Part shown: piece after piece, positions 61,001 through 64,000 of the stretch
Numbering within the stretch: position 1 is the first letter of the stretch
How the letters are laid out: each line of letters opens with the position of its first letter
Origin: Trichobilharzia szidati
Taxonomy: Eukaryota > Platyhelminthes > Trematoda > Strigeidida > Schistosomatidae
Assembly (NCBI GenBank): GCA_944472155.2
Contig: OX235271.1
Coordinates: 88,301,256 to 88,365,255, forward strand
Reading direction: 5' to 3'
Length of the DNA stretch: 64,000 bases
Translations under genes and position numbers: made by a program
Notes under the pieces: generated by a model
Told to the model about the DNA's origin: nothing
What the model saw: only the letters and a program-made list of their open reading frames with translations
Database searches by the model: none

Positions 61001-63708
61001 ACCTGGGAGTACTGGACAGCTGTTTCGTCCTAGTCTGGGACTCTTCAGCAGGACGCACCCACACTGCGGGGTTACAAGGAGTGCTCATAGTCCATTAAGT
61101 TGTCCAGTACTTCCAGGTCTTCCACTGGTTTTCTAAGCGATGTCAGCTCATAATGAAATCCTGTGACCAAAAAATGGATATCTCTACAATTCCAGTAGAA
61201 GAGACTGAACTGGAATCAAACAACCAGTATGAATTCATCTCCAGGAAATCCGTCCTGTATTTGAAGAATGTTTCTAAAATAACGGCTAGAATACTAAAAT
61301 CATTCGAAACAGATATGACAAACAAGGCAAAATAATCATGCTATTCCTAACGTATAAAAAAGACAAGGTCAATATTTCTTACAAAATTGCACCAGTTGTG
61401 GAAGGCACTTTATTGGTCAAAGTAGTTGAGCCCGAGGACATATACTAGATGGCAGAAGATGCAACATATATTCTTTTATGTCAATGAATGCAGAAAACCA
61501 AGAACACCGGTTTGACTGGGAAAATGTAACAGTTTTAAACAGTGGAAACATCAGAAATAAGTTATTGAGAAGCCTGCTACTTAGATGTATCTGCAATCAA
61601 CGGACACATTAAGTAACATCAAAATTCATTAACCAATAAGAAAAAGTTACCGGGCAAAAAAGTGTGATCTCAAGTGAATAAAACGATAGGTCTTAATGCA
61701 GATCAATAGCCAATCGGAAGCAAGGTCTTCAAGAGTTCACTTCATATTGGAGCCTGAGCTAAAGATGTTGTCCAGAAAGACAATGAGACCTTCGCAGTTA
61801 AATTAACCAGCTCAGAAAAAACAATCATATCAAAGTCATCAACCTGAGCTACAGGTTTCCCCCACTATTTCGGAAAACTATTCGTCGATTACTTCAAATT
61901 TCATGGATATGAACAGCAGCTTCACTGTTCCCTACTTTTTTCAGAATCTACATTATAAACAATTTAAATTAAGGCTCAAATGATGATGCGAAACCAATTA
62001 GTGGTGTTCTGTGTTAAGAGACTGAATTAGACTGCCGGCAAAGGTACTTTTGGACAGCACTCAAGTTCTTCCGCCAGCTTAAATAGTCGCTTTATTTTCT
62101 TCTATTGATATTCACTCTCCATGTTGGTTTATTTGAGTCTTTTCTAATAAAACCACTAATGGACTTGCATCTAAAAAGAGTCAGTGATACACAATTCTGA
62201 TTATACCAGTCATTAATTGATCAAACTGATATTTTTGATGTATACTGATATTACTGTAATCATGATTATTTGAATAAATCATCCTTTGATATTGTTAGAT
62301 TTAGCTATGCTTAGAGTTGAATAAGATTATTCAACTGGAAATCCTGTTAAATTGATTTTATGTCCACAGATGTGATAGTAATTTTACAAATGTGATTAAG
62401 CATGCAATGAGCATATATTTGTTTAACTGTACAACTGATTTTATTCTGTTCATTGGTCAGAAATATCAATGTACCTTGTATCTGTACCAGTACGTTTACA
62501 GAGATGATTTACGAATTGCCGTATGATAATTTATTGATTGCAAAGTGGATGACCTCACCAGTGAAACCATTTTTCATCATCATTTGACGTTTGCTATTGA
62601 TTATGATCCCAGTAACCCTCAAGTGGAGCCTGAATAGGAGGTGATGGACGTCCGAAAGTGACATGGTGGAGATGGTGTGAGAAGGAAGTGAAAGCTTATG
62701 GACAATCGTGGAGCCAGCTTTAAAAATAGACTTCACAGAAAGGGATGAAGTGAAGATGAGTAACTGAAGCCCTATGCTTCACTAGAAACCCAGAATAATA
62801 ATAAATTCCAAATGGGTACGCTAAGTAAGCCTACATCGTCTACATGGGGGATTTAGTGTTGTTTTCTTCTATCAGTTAGATGGCTGAGTTGCAAAGCTCT
62901 CACTGTCTTTCTAGGCAAAATCTTTAGGGCTAATTTCATTTTAACTCATCACTTCTTAGTTCCCAGTGATTTTCTGCCTGTTAATAGTGAACGATACAAT
63001 CTATCGGTGGGATTCGTGAATAGATTTATTTTTATTTTTCAAATGTTAGTTTGTAAGGATTTGATTAGTTTCAAGTTTAATCACGGATTGATATCAGTTA
63101 GAGAATCATTATAGACCAGGGAGTACTGGACAGCTCTTTTGTTCCAGTTTTGGAACTCCCCGCCAGTTCTCACCCATGACTCCTGAATCTTCAGGTTACG
63201 AGGCGAGCTCGTTGACCATTCAGCCATTGGGACAGAATCCATTGGCCTGTAACTTCTAGCTTCCGTCAATACGAAATTTTTAGCGCTACCGCTAGCCATC
63301 ATCACTGACGAGTATTTGTGGTCACACCAGCTGGTTATGACTACTCACCAGAACTTCGGACAGCTTCTTCTTATAGTCAGTCACTTGCTGATGACACTGA
63401 CTGGCAGTGGCTCTAGAAATCTCTAATAGACAGAAGTTCTAATTCACGGGCCATTGGATTCCGTTCTAACTGCTGAATATTTTTTATGTCATATTGCCTC
63501 ATTTATATTATTTCCTTCAATATTTTGGCATAGAGGGTGAGTGCTAATCATACAAGGTGTATATTAACTAACCATTAAGCGTTGATGTTTTAGTTTCTTA
63601 TAAACAAGTGGTATTTCAAAAAACACTGTGTACTGAAATTTTTTTAACCTTTTCAGTTCAAAAGAAAGCGAACGCTCCACTGCTTGAATCACATCATTCA
63701 TTATTGAG
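18961..63708 (+). CDS. Nrg: Neuroglian/L1CAM-family neural cell adhesion receptor (20 exons, 3' end outside window)
   Basis: Joined exons: 18961-19045, 19083-19188, 19221-19408, 21613-21792, 22817-22944, 24648-24791, 25763-25907, 30869-31038, 34626-34913, 35922-36303, 37057-37265, 38498-38680, 44310-44504, 47122-47385, 49441-49937, 52036-52190, 53196-53378, 57036-57227, 59293-59505, 63657-63708. All junctions are GT-AG and phases match throughout; the sum is 3,959 nt (about 1,319 codons). Approximate domains by residue: signal peptide 1-28; Ig1 29-126, Ig2 127-229, Ig3 230-325, Ig4 326-418, Ig5 419-508, Ig6 509-605; FnIII at 606-705, 706-830, 831-1059 (with insertion), 1060-1167, 1168-1265; transmembrane 1273-1295; basic stop-transfer RKKR. 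Six Ig plus five FnIII plus a single helix is the L1/neuroglian layout. The family acts in axon guidance, fasciculation and ankyrin-linked membrane attachment. ATG 18961 is the first Met after an in-frame TAA (18910-18912). The tail after residue 1319 is not visible. The exon model is by eye, without transcripts. Confidence 0.93.
19083..19188 (+). CDS. Exon 2: first half of Ig1
   Basis: Follows a 37-nt intron (19046-19082). Encodes the N-terminal strands of Ig1, including a PPS start and the first conserved Cys in LPCVARGSPSPK. Phase 1 in, phase 2 out. Confidence 0.88.
19221..19408 (+). CDS. Exon 3: second half of Ig1
   Basis: Follows a 32-nt intron (19189-19220). Carries the core Trp (YYWYKNG), the family-like NWAANTGR region and the second Cys in DDGMYQCIAKNQFG. 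Ends in phase 1 at GTAAGT. An open frame can be read through the 32-nt intron from 19159, but it breaks the Ig fold and the frame from exon 2. Confidence 0.92.
19409..21612 (+). other. Intron 3 of the adhesion gene
   Basis: 2.2 kb bounded by GTAAGT and ATTAG. I recognise no element in it; a minus-strand open frame at 20247-20504 has no known relatives to me. Confidence 0.6.
21613..21792 (+). CDS. Exon 4: first half of Ig2
   Basis: Encodes ELGDFKVTREQEVHVRLG, the first Cys (KLSCQVP) and the core Trp (VVTWQ) of Ig2. Phase 1 at both ends (acceptor ATTAG, donor GTAACT). Confidence 0.92.
22108..22437 (-). repeat. Foldback SINE with degenerate Sm-alpha-type hammerheads in both arms
   Basis: Arms 22108-22153 and 22392-22437 are reverse complements with two mismatches in 46 bp. 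Next to each arm is a hammerhead remnant facing the other: plus strand 22361-22400 (ATGAG, AGTCCCAAATAGGATGAAAT, then GTC before CTGG) and minus strand 22154-22185. Between them the minus strand has a tRNA-like A box (TGGTCTAGTGC) and B box (GGGTTCGAGCCCC). Core positions are mutated, so cleavage is unlikely. Confidence 0.75.
22817..22944 (+). CDS. Exon 5: second half of Ig2
   Basis: Begins GYLYIATVIQEDDNTLYTC and closes Ig2 with its second Cys (YTCVANNE). Acceptor TTCAAG, donor GTAACT, phase 0 out. A TA microsatellite lies just inside the following intron. Confidence 0.9.
24038..24215 (+). repeat. SINE family A fragment (diverged)
   Basis: Carries both the left-arm motif (GATATCAGTTAGAGAAACAT) and the right-arm motif (CAGTGGTTCTCTAACTGATG) of family A, with the internal hammerhead mostly eroded. 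Confidence 0.6.
24648..24791 (+). CDS. Exon 6: first half of Ig3
   Basis: Starts LTYPLKTEYRSPRKED. The first Cys is in IQLRCIYSGYPEP and the core Trp in YTWFKDD. Phase 0 at both ends; the acceptor follows a pyrimidine run. Confidence 0.92.
24900..25260 (+). repeat. Unnamed dispersed repeat, family F, copy 1
   Basis: Matches 47515-47830 and 54525-54830 in the same orientation (shared pieces such as GGATCTTGA, AAACTAATCC, TTAAGATATTTTT-like and GAAAGCC). No coding or tRNA-like part was seen. Confidence 0.6.
25763..25907 (+). CDS. Exon 7: second half of Ig3
   Basis: Encodes LPNVKIKNMGTMLEI and the Ig hallmark AAGEYRCQGLNEV. Donor GTAGGC, phase 1. Missed by long-ORF searches because it has no early ATG. 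Confidence 0.92.
26695..26990 (+). repeat. SINE family A with hammerhead remnant
   Basis: Left arm TGACATCGGTTAGAGGACCA, tRNA-like middle, and right hammerhead at about 26918-26968 with an intact CTGAAGA and GAAA. Stem II is broken and the cleavage-site nucleotide is G, so it should not cleave. Confidence 0.7.
27915..28175 (-). repeat. SINE family C (tRNA head, RTE-like tail)
   Basis: The minus strand contains the family C body (CTCATCCCGTGAAAACAACA, CTACTGAAACTTCAAAGC) and the GAAGCCC...CCACT tail seen in the copy at 57405-57648. Confidence 0.65.
28200..28570 (+). mobile_element. Penelope-like element, GIY-YIG endonuclease fragment
   Basis: The plus strand reads IPCNDCQVKHIGQSSRTGAV followed by about 40 residues with RNLENSSAMPF. 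This matches the Cys-rich start and Y-I-G-Q-S/T-S-R core of Penelope GIY-YIG domains. Confidence 0.65.
29594..29760 (+). repeat. SINE family D, internally deleted, with hammerhead
   Basis: Starts ATTGGACACTAGTAACTAG, continues through ACTGAATTCTATCAGTCA (also in the copy at 39218-39575, minus), then passes directly into an intact hammerhead and the GCCGATTGCCTCCAAC end. The tRNA-like part present in other copies is missing. Confidence 0.7.
29673..29718 (+). ncRNA. Hammerhead ribozyme (type I order, intact core)
   Basis: Stem I AGCCTTG (29673-29679) pairs with CAAGGCT downstream of the cleavage site. The core CTGACGA is at 29680-29686. Stem II is GTGC/GCAC around CAACTA (29687-29700). GAAA is at 29701-29704, a palindromic CCTAGG forms the very short stem III, and cleavage would follow TC at about 29711-29712. 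Every conserved core base is present. Very short palindromic stem III, thought to favour dimers, is known for retroelement hammerheads. Confidence 0.8.
30186..30375 (+). repeat. SINE family B (tRNA-derived)
   Basis: The head CGTCGGTAGCACAGTGGTTA (A-box-like) and GGTTCGATCCCC (B box) are followed by a body ending in an A-rich tail. The second copy at 39612-39800 shares head and tail. Not a functional tRNA: no cloverleaf acceptor stem. Confidence 0.78.
30869..31038 (+). CDS. Exon 8: first half of Ig4
   Basis: Encodes VRPQFIEKPEDINVPVNGS, the first Cys (VTFRCTATGDPVP) and core Trp (IRWTINGED) of Ig4. Phase 1 in, 0 out (GTAAGT). Confidence 0.92.
31136..31470 (+). repeat. SINE family A, foldback copy with two hammerhead motifs
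   Basis: Inverted arms at about 31172-31258 and 31371-31458. The left arm has the hammerhead antisense and the right arm has it sense (stem I GTACTG/CAGTAC, GTGAAGA core with C3 changed, GAAA, GTC). The tRNA-like middle has TGGCTGAGTGGTCTA and AGTTCGAACC. Confidence 0.8.
32530..33509 (+). mobile_element. RTE-type LINE, RT fragment (decayed)
   Basis: Plus-strand reading with stops: QAAFRKSNLYVDEIATLSII, then LDNFDSVNHK (RT), and DVKGRIGKARYTFTTLKSVW-like sequence. The 3' end resumes at 33891 after a family A SINE. Confidence 0.75.
33522..33878 (-). repeat. SINE family A inserted in an RTE LINE, with 12-bp target duplication
   Basis: AAATATAGAGGA flanks it at 33510-33521 and 33879-33890. The minus strand starts with the family 5' end (AAGTGTTGGTTTGTAGAGAT), has a tRNA-like part with B box (GGGTTCGAATC) and one hammerhead at 33571-33616 with core TTGAAGA (C3 changed), GTCC/GGAC stem II, GAAA and GTC. 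Confidence 0.85.
33891..34165 (+). mobile_element. RTE LINE 3' end
   Basis: Continues the interrupted RTE from 33509 to the common 3' end (GAAGCCCTATGTTCCA) and an ATAATAATAAAA tail. Confidence 0.75.
34626..34913 (+). CDS. Exon 9: end of Ig4 and first part of Ig5
   Basis: 288 nt, phase 0 at both ends. Closes Ig4 (DSAVIQCNASNKFG, VNVMR) and opens Ig5 (EAPYFIKPPEAV, first Cys in LFCQTFSAPKA, core Trp in LISWTKD). Donor GTAAGA. Confidence 0.93.
35215..35660 (-). mobile_element. RTE LINE fragment (EN-RT linker region)
   Basis: Closely similar in the same orientation to 8580-8960 (for example CCTGCTTCAGTWGTTAGTGT and TTCTTCTACATAGGCTTCCT-like pieces). No open frame remains. Confidence 0.7.
35922..36303 (+). 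CDS. Exon 10: end of Ig5 and all of Ig6
   Basis: Closes Ig5 (SGVYECTATNPFG) and encodes Ig6 in one piece: first Cys in VKFVCTAETDPAEL, core Trp in VTWYKDD, second Cys in TGQYRCNASNGLD. Phase 1 out (GTAACT). This makes six Ig domains, the L1-family number. Confidence 0.94.
36715..36960 (+). repeat. SINE family A (diverged)
   Basis: tRNA-like part followed by a sense hammerhead remnant at about 36845-36895 (GTGAAGA, GTGCC...GGGT, GAAG), then the right arm CAGTGGATCTCTAACTG. Confidence 0.65.
37057..37265 (+). CDS. Exon 11: first half of FnIII-1
   Basis: Begins GRPEQAINVQVNCVD, with the FnIII core Trp in ALVTWYPGSDNYAPI followed by MEYMVEYSTQYE. Phase 1 in, 0 out. Confidence 0.93.
37700..38285 (-). 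mobile_element. Non-LTR retrotransposon C-terminal fragment (second LINE family)
   Basis: The minus strand reads ARLYGCDKWPLKVEDVRR, VFDNRCLSSVSRVRWYNRVS and DEVVKLHRLRWLGQMLRI. This is a common C-terminal block of a trematode LINE distinct from the RTE copies above. The same block, more decayed, is at 46200-46730. Confidence 0.75.
38498..38680 (+). CDS. Exon 12: end of FnIII-1 and start of FnIII-2
   Basis: Contains the conserved FnIII tyrosine corner (NIEYKFRVRTRNRVGVS) and the start of FnIII-2 (GIPGRVPSVNPKEL, LVIRWT). 183 nt, phase 0 at both ends. Confidence 0.93.
38795..38880 (-). repeat. SINE family A arm fragment
   Basis: About 50 bp match the antisense hammerhead of family A (TAGTTGTTTCGTCCTAGTTT, GGAACTTTTCAGC). 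Confidence 0.6.
39218..39575 (-). repeat. SINE family D, full-length, tRNA-headed
   Basis: The minus strand has TAGCTCAGTGGTAACG (A box) and GGATTCGAATCTC (B box), then a decayed hammerhead (stem II GTG...CAC, GAAA, CCTAGG). The 5' part resembles 29597-29660. Confidence 0.72.
39612..39800 (+). repeat. SINE family B (tRNA-derived)
   Basis: Head GTGCGTCGGTGGCACAGCGG, B box GGGGTTTGATCCCC, A-rich 3' tail; similar over its length to 30186-30375. Confidence 0.78.
41070..42210 (+). mobile_element. Penelope-like element remnant with inverted terminal repeats
   Basis: Plus-strand frames with shifts read as the RT-GIY linker and GIY-YIG endonuclease: KPTNLIKNKINQLKD, AECPTKYVRQTSRSLQIRM, SIPAHTWDKNHNIDWNN and LITESLFIENTPNTCNK. 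About 130 bp at 41070-41222 and 42070-42210 are reverse complements of each other (for example AACAGTTGGTGTGATCATGG). Penelope elements are known to be flanked by terminal repeats in either orientation. Confidence 0.75.
42720..42905 (+). repeat. SINE family A (short copy)
   Basis: Has the 5' start TAGTTTGTGGAGATTTGATT, a tRNA-like B box (AAGTTCGAATCTC), a sense hammerhead remnant (about 42806-42856) and the right arm. Confidence 0.65.
43190..43740 (-). mobile_element. Penelope-like element, GIY-YIG fragment
   Basis: The minus strand encodes about 100 residues (43369-43671), including NCIYKFTCSCGDTYIGRTNR, the GIY-YIG core with its Cys pair, and EHVPKWLLRD. Confidence 0.75.
43782..44207 (+). 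repeat. SINE family A, most complete foldback copy
   Basis: The 5' start CAAGTATTGGTTTTGTAGGG precedes arms 43811-43916 and 44096-44207, which are reverse complements of about 106 and 112 nt. Each arm carries a hammerhead: antisense at 43871-43916 and sense at 44096-44150 (core ATGAAGA, so C3 is changed). Between them is a tRNA-like promoter with A box TGGCTTAATGGTC (44028-44040) and B box GGGTTTGAACCC (44071-44082). An AT microsatellite follows. Confidence 0.85.
44310..44504 (+). CDS. Exon 13: middle of FnIII-2
   Basis: Continues from IRWT with TLPYIEHNGNNLGYIL, resembling the same place in arthropod neuroglian as I remember it. Two extra Cys (VQCLNCAS) may form a bond. Ends IEPYKLFR. Phase 0 at both ends; it follows the 5.6-kb intron, the largest in the window. 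Confidence 0.9.
44690..44900 (+). repeat. Sm-alpha-type SINE with one hammerhead remnant
   Basis: B-box-like GGTTCGAGCC, then CCAG, ATGATGT, GTCTCAAATAGGAC, GAAAC at about 44814-44843, and the downstream TTCGTTGAAGCATCCAT shared with 22440-22480. Two core bases differ from a working hammerhead. Confidence 0.7.
45425..45813 (-). repeat. SINE family A with 13-bp target duplication
   Basis: AAACAAGACTTCT flanks it at 45412-45424 and 45814-45826. The minus strand runs from CAAGTATTGGTTTTTGTAGG through the tRNA-like part to a hammerhead at about 45488-45540 (core CTGAAAA, so one core base is changed) and ends CCTCCAACCAA. The other arm keeps only its outer part. Confidence 0.87.
46200..46730 (-). 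mobile_element. Non-LTR retrotransposon C-terminal fragment (decayed)
   Basis: Matches 37700-38285 in the same orientation (cysteine- and Arg/Trp-rich C-terminal block), with more stops. Confidence 0.65.
47122..47385 (+). CDS. Exon 14: end of FnIII-2 and start of FnIII-3
   Basis: Encodes VTIKSRNEKGDSTQSP to finish FnIII-2, the linker GYSSEAMPTVAPPAP, and FnIII-3 up to GFFRGYRIEWCDAS. A Cys pair (EWC, TKC) is present. 264 nt, phase 0 at both ends. Confidence 0.92.
47515..47830 (+). repeat. Dispersed repeat family F, copy 2
   Basis: Best matched by 54525-54830 (CCAGGATCTT, GTGACGAAGCGCT / GTGACGCAGCGCT, CCAGTGATTCAAGTA). The last part also resembles 40070-40110. Function unknown. Confidence 0.62.
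48112..48434 (-). repeat. SINE family A (diverged)
   Basis: Left arm TTTCATCATAATCTGATATC with an antisense hammerhead remnant at about 48172-48222 and a B-box-like GGAATCGAACTTGG; the minus-strand 5' end lies near 48434. Confidence 0.65.
49030..49270 (+). repeat. Dispersed repeat family E, copy 1
   Basis: Starts with a hammerhead-like CTGATGAG, ACCCCAAAAGGG, AAAAACGACTACCCAGC and continues with GGTTGATATGAGTGGCATC. Related to 55320-55580 and 58455-58690. Confidence 0.55.
49441..49937 (+). CDS. Exon 15: long insertion in FnIII-3 with two tetrabasic sites
   Basis: The largest exon (497 nt, about 165 residues). It encodes a segment much longer than the usual strand C' to G part of an FnIII domain. 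It starts DLIFHVPNTPV and ends at the recognisable FnIII end (TNIKLWLRILTNKYAGPA). Arg-Arg-Arg-Arg occurs at 49486-49497 (then Ser) and 49768-49779 (then Gln), residues about 905-908 and 999-1002. Two Cys (NPICEST, NISCPG) lie between them. The exon is open from the acceptor at 49440, upstream of the first start-like codon (GTG at 49501). Phase 0 in, 2 out. Confidence 0.9.
50270..50560 (-). repeat. SINE family D (diverged)
   Basis: The minus strand has GACTGAAATCTGTCAGTCA, a tRNA-like stretch (TTTCTCAGTAGTAAAGCC, AGTTCGAATCCT) and a decayed hammerhead at about 50331-50372 (CGGACGA). Confidence 0.6.
50760..51540 (-). mobile_element. Penelope-like element, GIY-YIG fragment
   Basis: The minus strand (51313-51534) encodes KDDKMCIYQFSCSCGDGHIG, matching the GIY-YIG start seen at 43369-43671. 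Sequence to the left (towards its 3' end) is non-coding. Confidence 0.65.
52036..52190 (+). CDS. Exon 16: first half of FnIII-4
   Basis: Completes the AG|T serine codon, then encodes SPIIELTTPEGVSGPV, the core Trp (VDVSWSLP) and EPNGYITGYELEAME. Phase 2 in, 1 out (GTTAGT). Has no ATG near its start, so a simple ORF search misses it. Confidence 0.92.
52310..52570 (+). repeat. SINE family C
   Basis: Degenerate tRNA-like head (AATCCAGTGATAGAATGC, GGAATTCGATGTCC), body AGTTGGGCGTGAGGCTAGTG, and tail GAAGCCCTGTGCCCCACTAG. Confidence 0.7.
52720..52880 (+). repeat. SINE family C fragment
   Basis: Body and tail of family C (AAACTGGGAGTGAGATTAG, CTACTGAGACTTTAAAGCTT, TATGTTCCACTCGGAATG). Confidence 0.6.
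53196..53378 (+). CDS. Exon 17: second half of FnIII-4
   Basis: Encodes LNGLDIGYGFRYPRI and the tyrosine corner LKGNTTYRITVSPTTKAGLG. Two N-glycosylation sequons (NMT, NTT) are present. Phase 1 at both ends. Confidence 0.91.
54525..54830 (+). repeat. Dispersed repeat family F, copy 3
   Basis: Follows 47515-47830 in the same order and orientation, with moderate divergence. Confidence 0.62.
55320..55580 (+). repeat. Dispersed repeat family E, copy 2
   Basis: Shares TGATTGATATGAGTGGTATAC and AATCAGTAGTAT with the other copies. Its hammerhead-like part lies in the opposite direction at about 55335-55380. Confidence 0.5.
55900..56330 (+). mobile_element. Penelope-like element, GIY-YIG C-terminal part
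   Basis: The plus strand reads CICTGGYIGRTERRAHL across a frameshift, then EHVPKNLRLKETNTFSSAIA and about 60 more open residues to 56223. It has the Cys pair, Y-I-G-R-T and the conserved H (ARHLLDTGHEV) of the nuclease domain. This is the best kept Penelope nuclease here. Confidence 0.78.
56705..56890 (+). repeat. SINE family C (3' truncated)
   Basis: Head GTTGGTGCTTCAGTGGTACA with B box GGGTTCGATTCC, then GACTTGGTGTGAGGCTAGC. Ends before the tail. Confidence 0.65.
57036..57227 (+). CDS. Exon 18: first part of FnIII-5
   Basis: Acceptor after a T-rich tract. Encodes APSPPTFVITRVTETGF, TVIYEPSHNGQPG, FFVQYRQPG and an NRT sequon. The usual FnIII core Trp position is Tyr (TVIYEP). Phase 1 at both ends. 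Confidence 0.92.
57405..57648 (+). repeat. SINE family C, full copy with 12-bp target duplication
   Basis: CATGGCGTTAGT flanks it at 57393-57404 and 57649-57660. Head GTGCGTCGGTGGCATAGCTG with B box GGGGTTCGATCCCC, body GGTTGGGCATGAGGCTAGCG, tail GAAGCCCTATGTTCCACTGG and an A-rich end. The tail resembles the 3' end of the RTE copies (34105, 62765 and minus 63795). Confidence 0.87.
58105..58350 (+). repeat. SINE family C
   Basis: Head GTGCATCGGCGGTTCAGCTG, body AAAGTTGGGCGTGAAGTCAT, tail GAAACCCTATGTCCCACTCA. Confidence 0.72.
58455..58690 (+). repeat. Dispersed repeat family E, copy 3
   Basis: Contains AGCTGATGAGCTGTCGGTCC, AAATAGGCGAGATGG, GTCGCCCAGCATGTG and the shared AACTACTCATGTAAATTAGT part. 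CACAT...GCTG and CAGCATGTG could pair as a stem I. Confidence 0.52.
59293..59505 (+). CDS. Exon 19: end of FnIII-5, transmembrane helix
   Basis: Encodes DTTYAVRMVATNGDVLS, a short Gly/Pro/Ser-rich stalk, and a 23-residue helix from TWFIIVCTLL to LILV, followed by RKKRLEE as stop-transfer. This sets the topology: Ig and FnIII domains outside, C-terminus in the cytosol. Phase 1 out (GTAAGC). Confidence 0.95.
59615..59890 (+). repeat. SINE family A (diverged)
   Basis: tRNA-like pieces occur in both directions, with a sense hammerhead remnant at about 59762-59812 (CCGATGAGTCCTTGATC, GAAACAGCTGTT) and the right arm ending near CCAAAACTTGG. Confidence 0.65.
60919..61169 (+). repeat. SINE family A inserted in a Penelope-like element, 12-bp target duplication
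   Basis: AAAAATGGATAT flanks it at 60907-60918 and 61170-61181. It starts TCAAGTATTGGTTTGTAGGG, carries the left arm with an intact-core hammerhead on the minus strand, a shortened tRNA-like middle, and a right arm that has lost the first half of its hammerhead. Confidence 0.87.
61009..61054 (-). ncRNA. Hammerhead ribozyme, intact core (family A)
   Basis: Minus strand: CTGAAGA (61042-61048), stem II GTCC/GGAC, GAAA (61023-61026), palindromic CAGCTG as minimal stem III, TC before the cleavage site, then CAGTAC pairing with the CTG end of stem I. Stem I pairs at only 3 adjacent bases before a mismatch, so activity may be weak. Confidence 0.68.
62600..62805 (+). mobile_element. RTE LINE 3' end
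   Basis: Contains GTCCGAAAGTGACATGGTGG, ATGGACAATCGTGGAGCCAG and GAAGCCCTATGCTTCACTAG, then AATAATAATAAA. It is the same 3' end as the copies at 33891 and 851. Confidence 0.68.
63040..63470 (+). repeat. SINE family A (diverged, 3' truncated)
   Basis: 5' start GTTAGTTTGTAAGGATTTGA, left arm with antisense hammerhead remnant at about 63123-63175, and a tRNA-like part in minus orientation (GAGGCGAGCTCGTTGACCAT). A second, plus-oriented part (GGGCCATTGGATTCC) ends the copy. Confidence 0.65.
63657..63708 (+). CDS. Exon 20: membrane-proximal cytoplasmic tail
   Basis: A 52-nt exon encoding VQKKANAPLLESHHSLL, with acceptor TTTTCAG and donor GTAAGT, phase 1 in and 2 out. The charge and position fit the start of an L1-type tail; the later exons, including any ankyrin-binding motif, are outside the window. 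Confidence 0.8.
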
Positions 63709-63794
63709 GTAAGTTATTTAATTACTACCTACTATAATTTAAGTATGTATATTTATGAAATCCAGTTAATTTATTACTATGTTATTATTTCTTT

Positions 63795-64000
63795 GGGTTC
63801 CGTGTGGAACATAGGGCTTCAAAAACACTTTTCTCCCTTTCTTCTATTTTCTGCCACCCTCTTCAGCTGGGCCCACGACTGCCCAAACTCTCTCATCTCT
63901 TCCTCACATGATCTACTCCACGTCACTCTCGCACCAACGACCCACTCATCGCTTCCCATTGGGATTCCACTAGGACGATGGCCTGCACTGCGCGTAATAT
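63795..64000 (-). mobile_element. RTE LINE 3' end, running off the window
   Basis: The minus-strand sequence matches the element end at 851-1070 (GAAGCCCTATGTTCCACACG, TGGGCCCAGCTGAAGAGG). It lies in the last intron seen, just after exon 20. Confidence 0.72.

Larger units (their letters stand above)
60590..61640 (+). mobile_element. Penelope-like element, RT end and GIY-YIG, split by a SINE
   Basis: The plus strand before the SINE: DNVSEDVKFTREEESDNKIP, FLTVLFKRADIGSLETQIYR and SAHVDQIL (RT C-terminus). After it, decayed sequence up to an NCTSCGRHFIGQSS-like GIY-YIG core near 61380-61430. The family A SINE at 60919-61169 interrupts it. Confidence 0.75.

Noticed and set aside
1..64000. CRISPR array, bacterial operon or rRNA
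   Set aside because: No regularly spaced short direct repeats, no closely packed same-strand genes, and no rRNA sequence; the intron-rich gene and retroelements show a eukaryotic source.

Overview
The window looks like trematode nuclear DNA, most likely from a schistosome (blood fluke). The signs are AT-rich introns of 0.7-5.6 kb, two ultra-short introns (37 and 32 nt) at the start of a large gene, CsRn1-like gypsy, RTE, CR1-like and Penelope-like retroelements, and many short tRNA-headed repeats carrying hammerhead ribozyme motifs of the type known from the schistosome Sm-alpha repeat. Species was not determined.

There is one host protein gene. It runs on the + strand from 18961 to past the right edge. 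I traced 20 exons by splice sites and phase continuity; together they give about 1,319 codons without a break. The product is a neuroglian/L1CAM-family cell adhesion receptor: signal peptide, six Ig domains, five fibronectin type III (FnIII) domains, one transmembrane helix and the start of the cytoplasmic tail. The third FnIII domain carries a long insertion, encoded by exon 15, with two Arg-Arg-Arg-Arg sites that look like proprotein convertase sites. The rest of the tail, including any ankyrin-binding motif, lies outside the window.

The left flank (about 0.85-11.3 kb) is a nest of elements. A minus-strand RTE-type LINE is split by (1) a gypsy insertion, with a near-complete plus-strand element at 2356-7327 and an inverted, LTR-less gag fragment at 7337-8321; (2) a 5'-truncated CR1-like LINE at 9304-10636 with 6-bp target duplications; and (3) a lone LTR at 10796-11141. 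A second CR1-like copy lies at 14213-15975 in the opposite orientation. Between about 16 and 18.96 kb is the unique-looking region upstream of the adhesion gene.

The introns hold RTE, another non-LTR LINE and Penelope-like fragments plus several SINE-like families. The most notable family (called A here, at least 12 copies) has, in its fullest copies, inverted terminal arms that each carry a hammerhead motif in opposite orientation around a tRNA-like Pol III promoter. Three copies have 12-13 bp target duplications. The best hammerhead in the window, with all core bases present, is at 29673-29718 on the sense strand of intron 7. A second with an intact core is at 61009-61054 on the minus strand. 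Another SINE family (C) ends in a tail resembling the 3' end of the local RTE LINE, suggesting LINE-dependent mobilisation.
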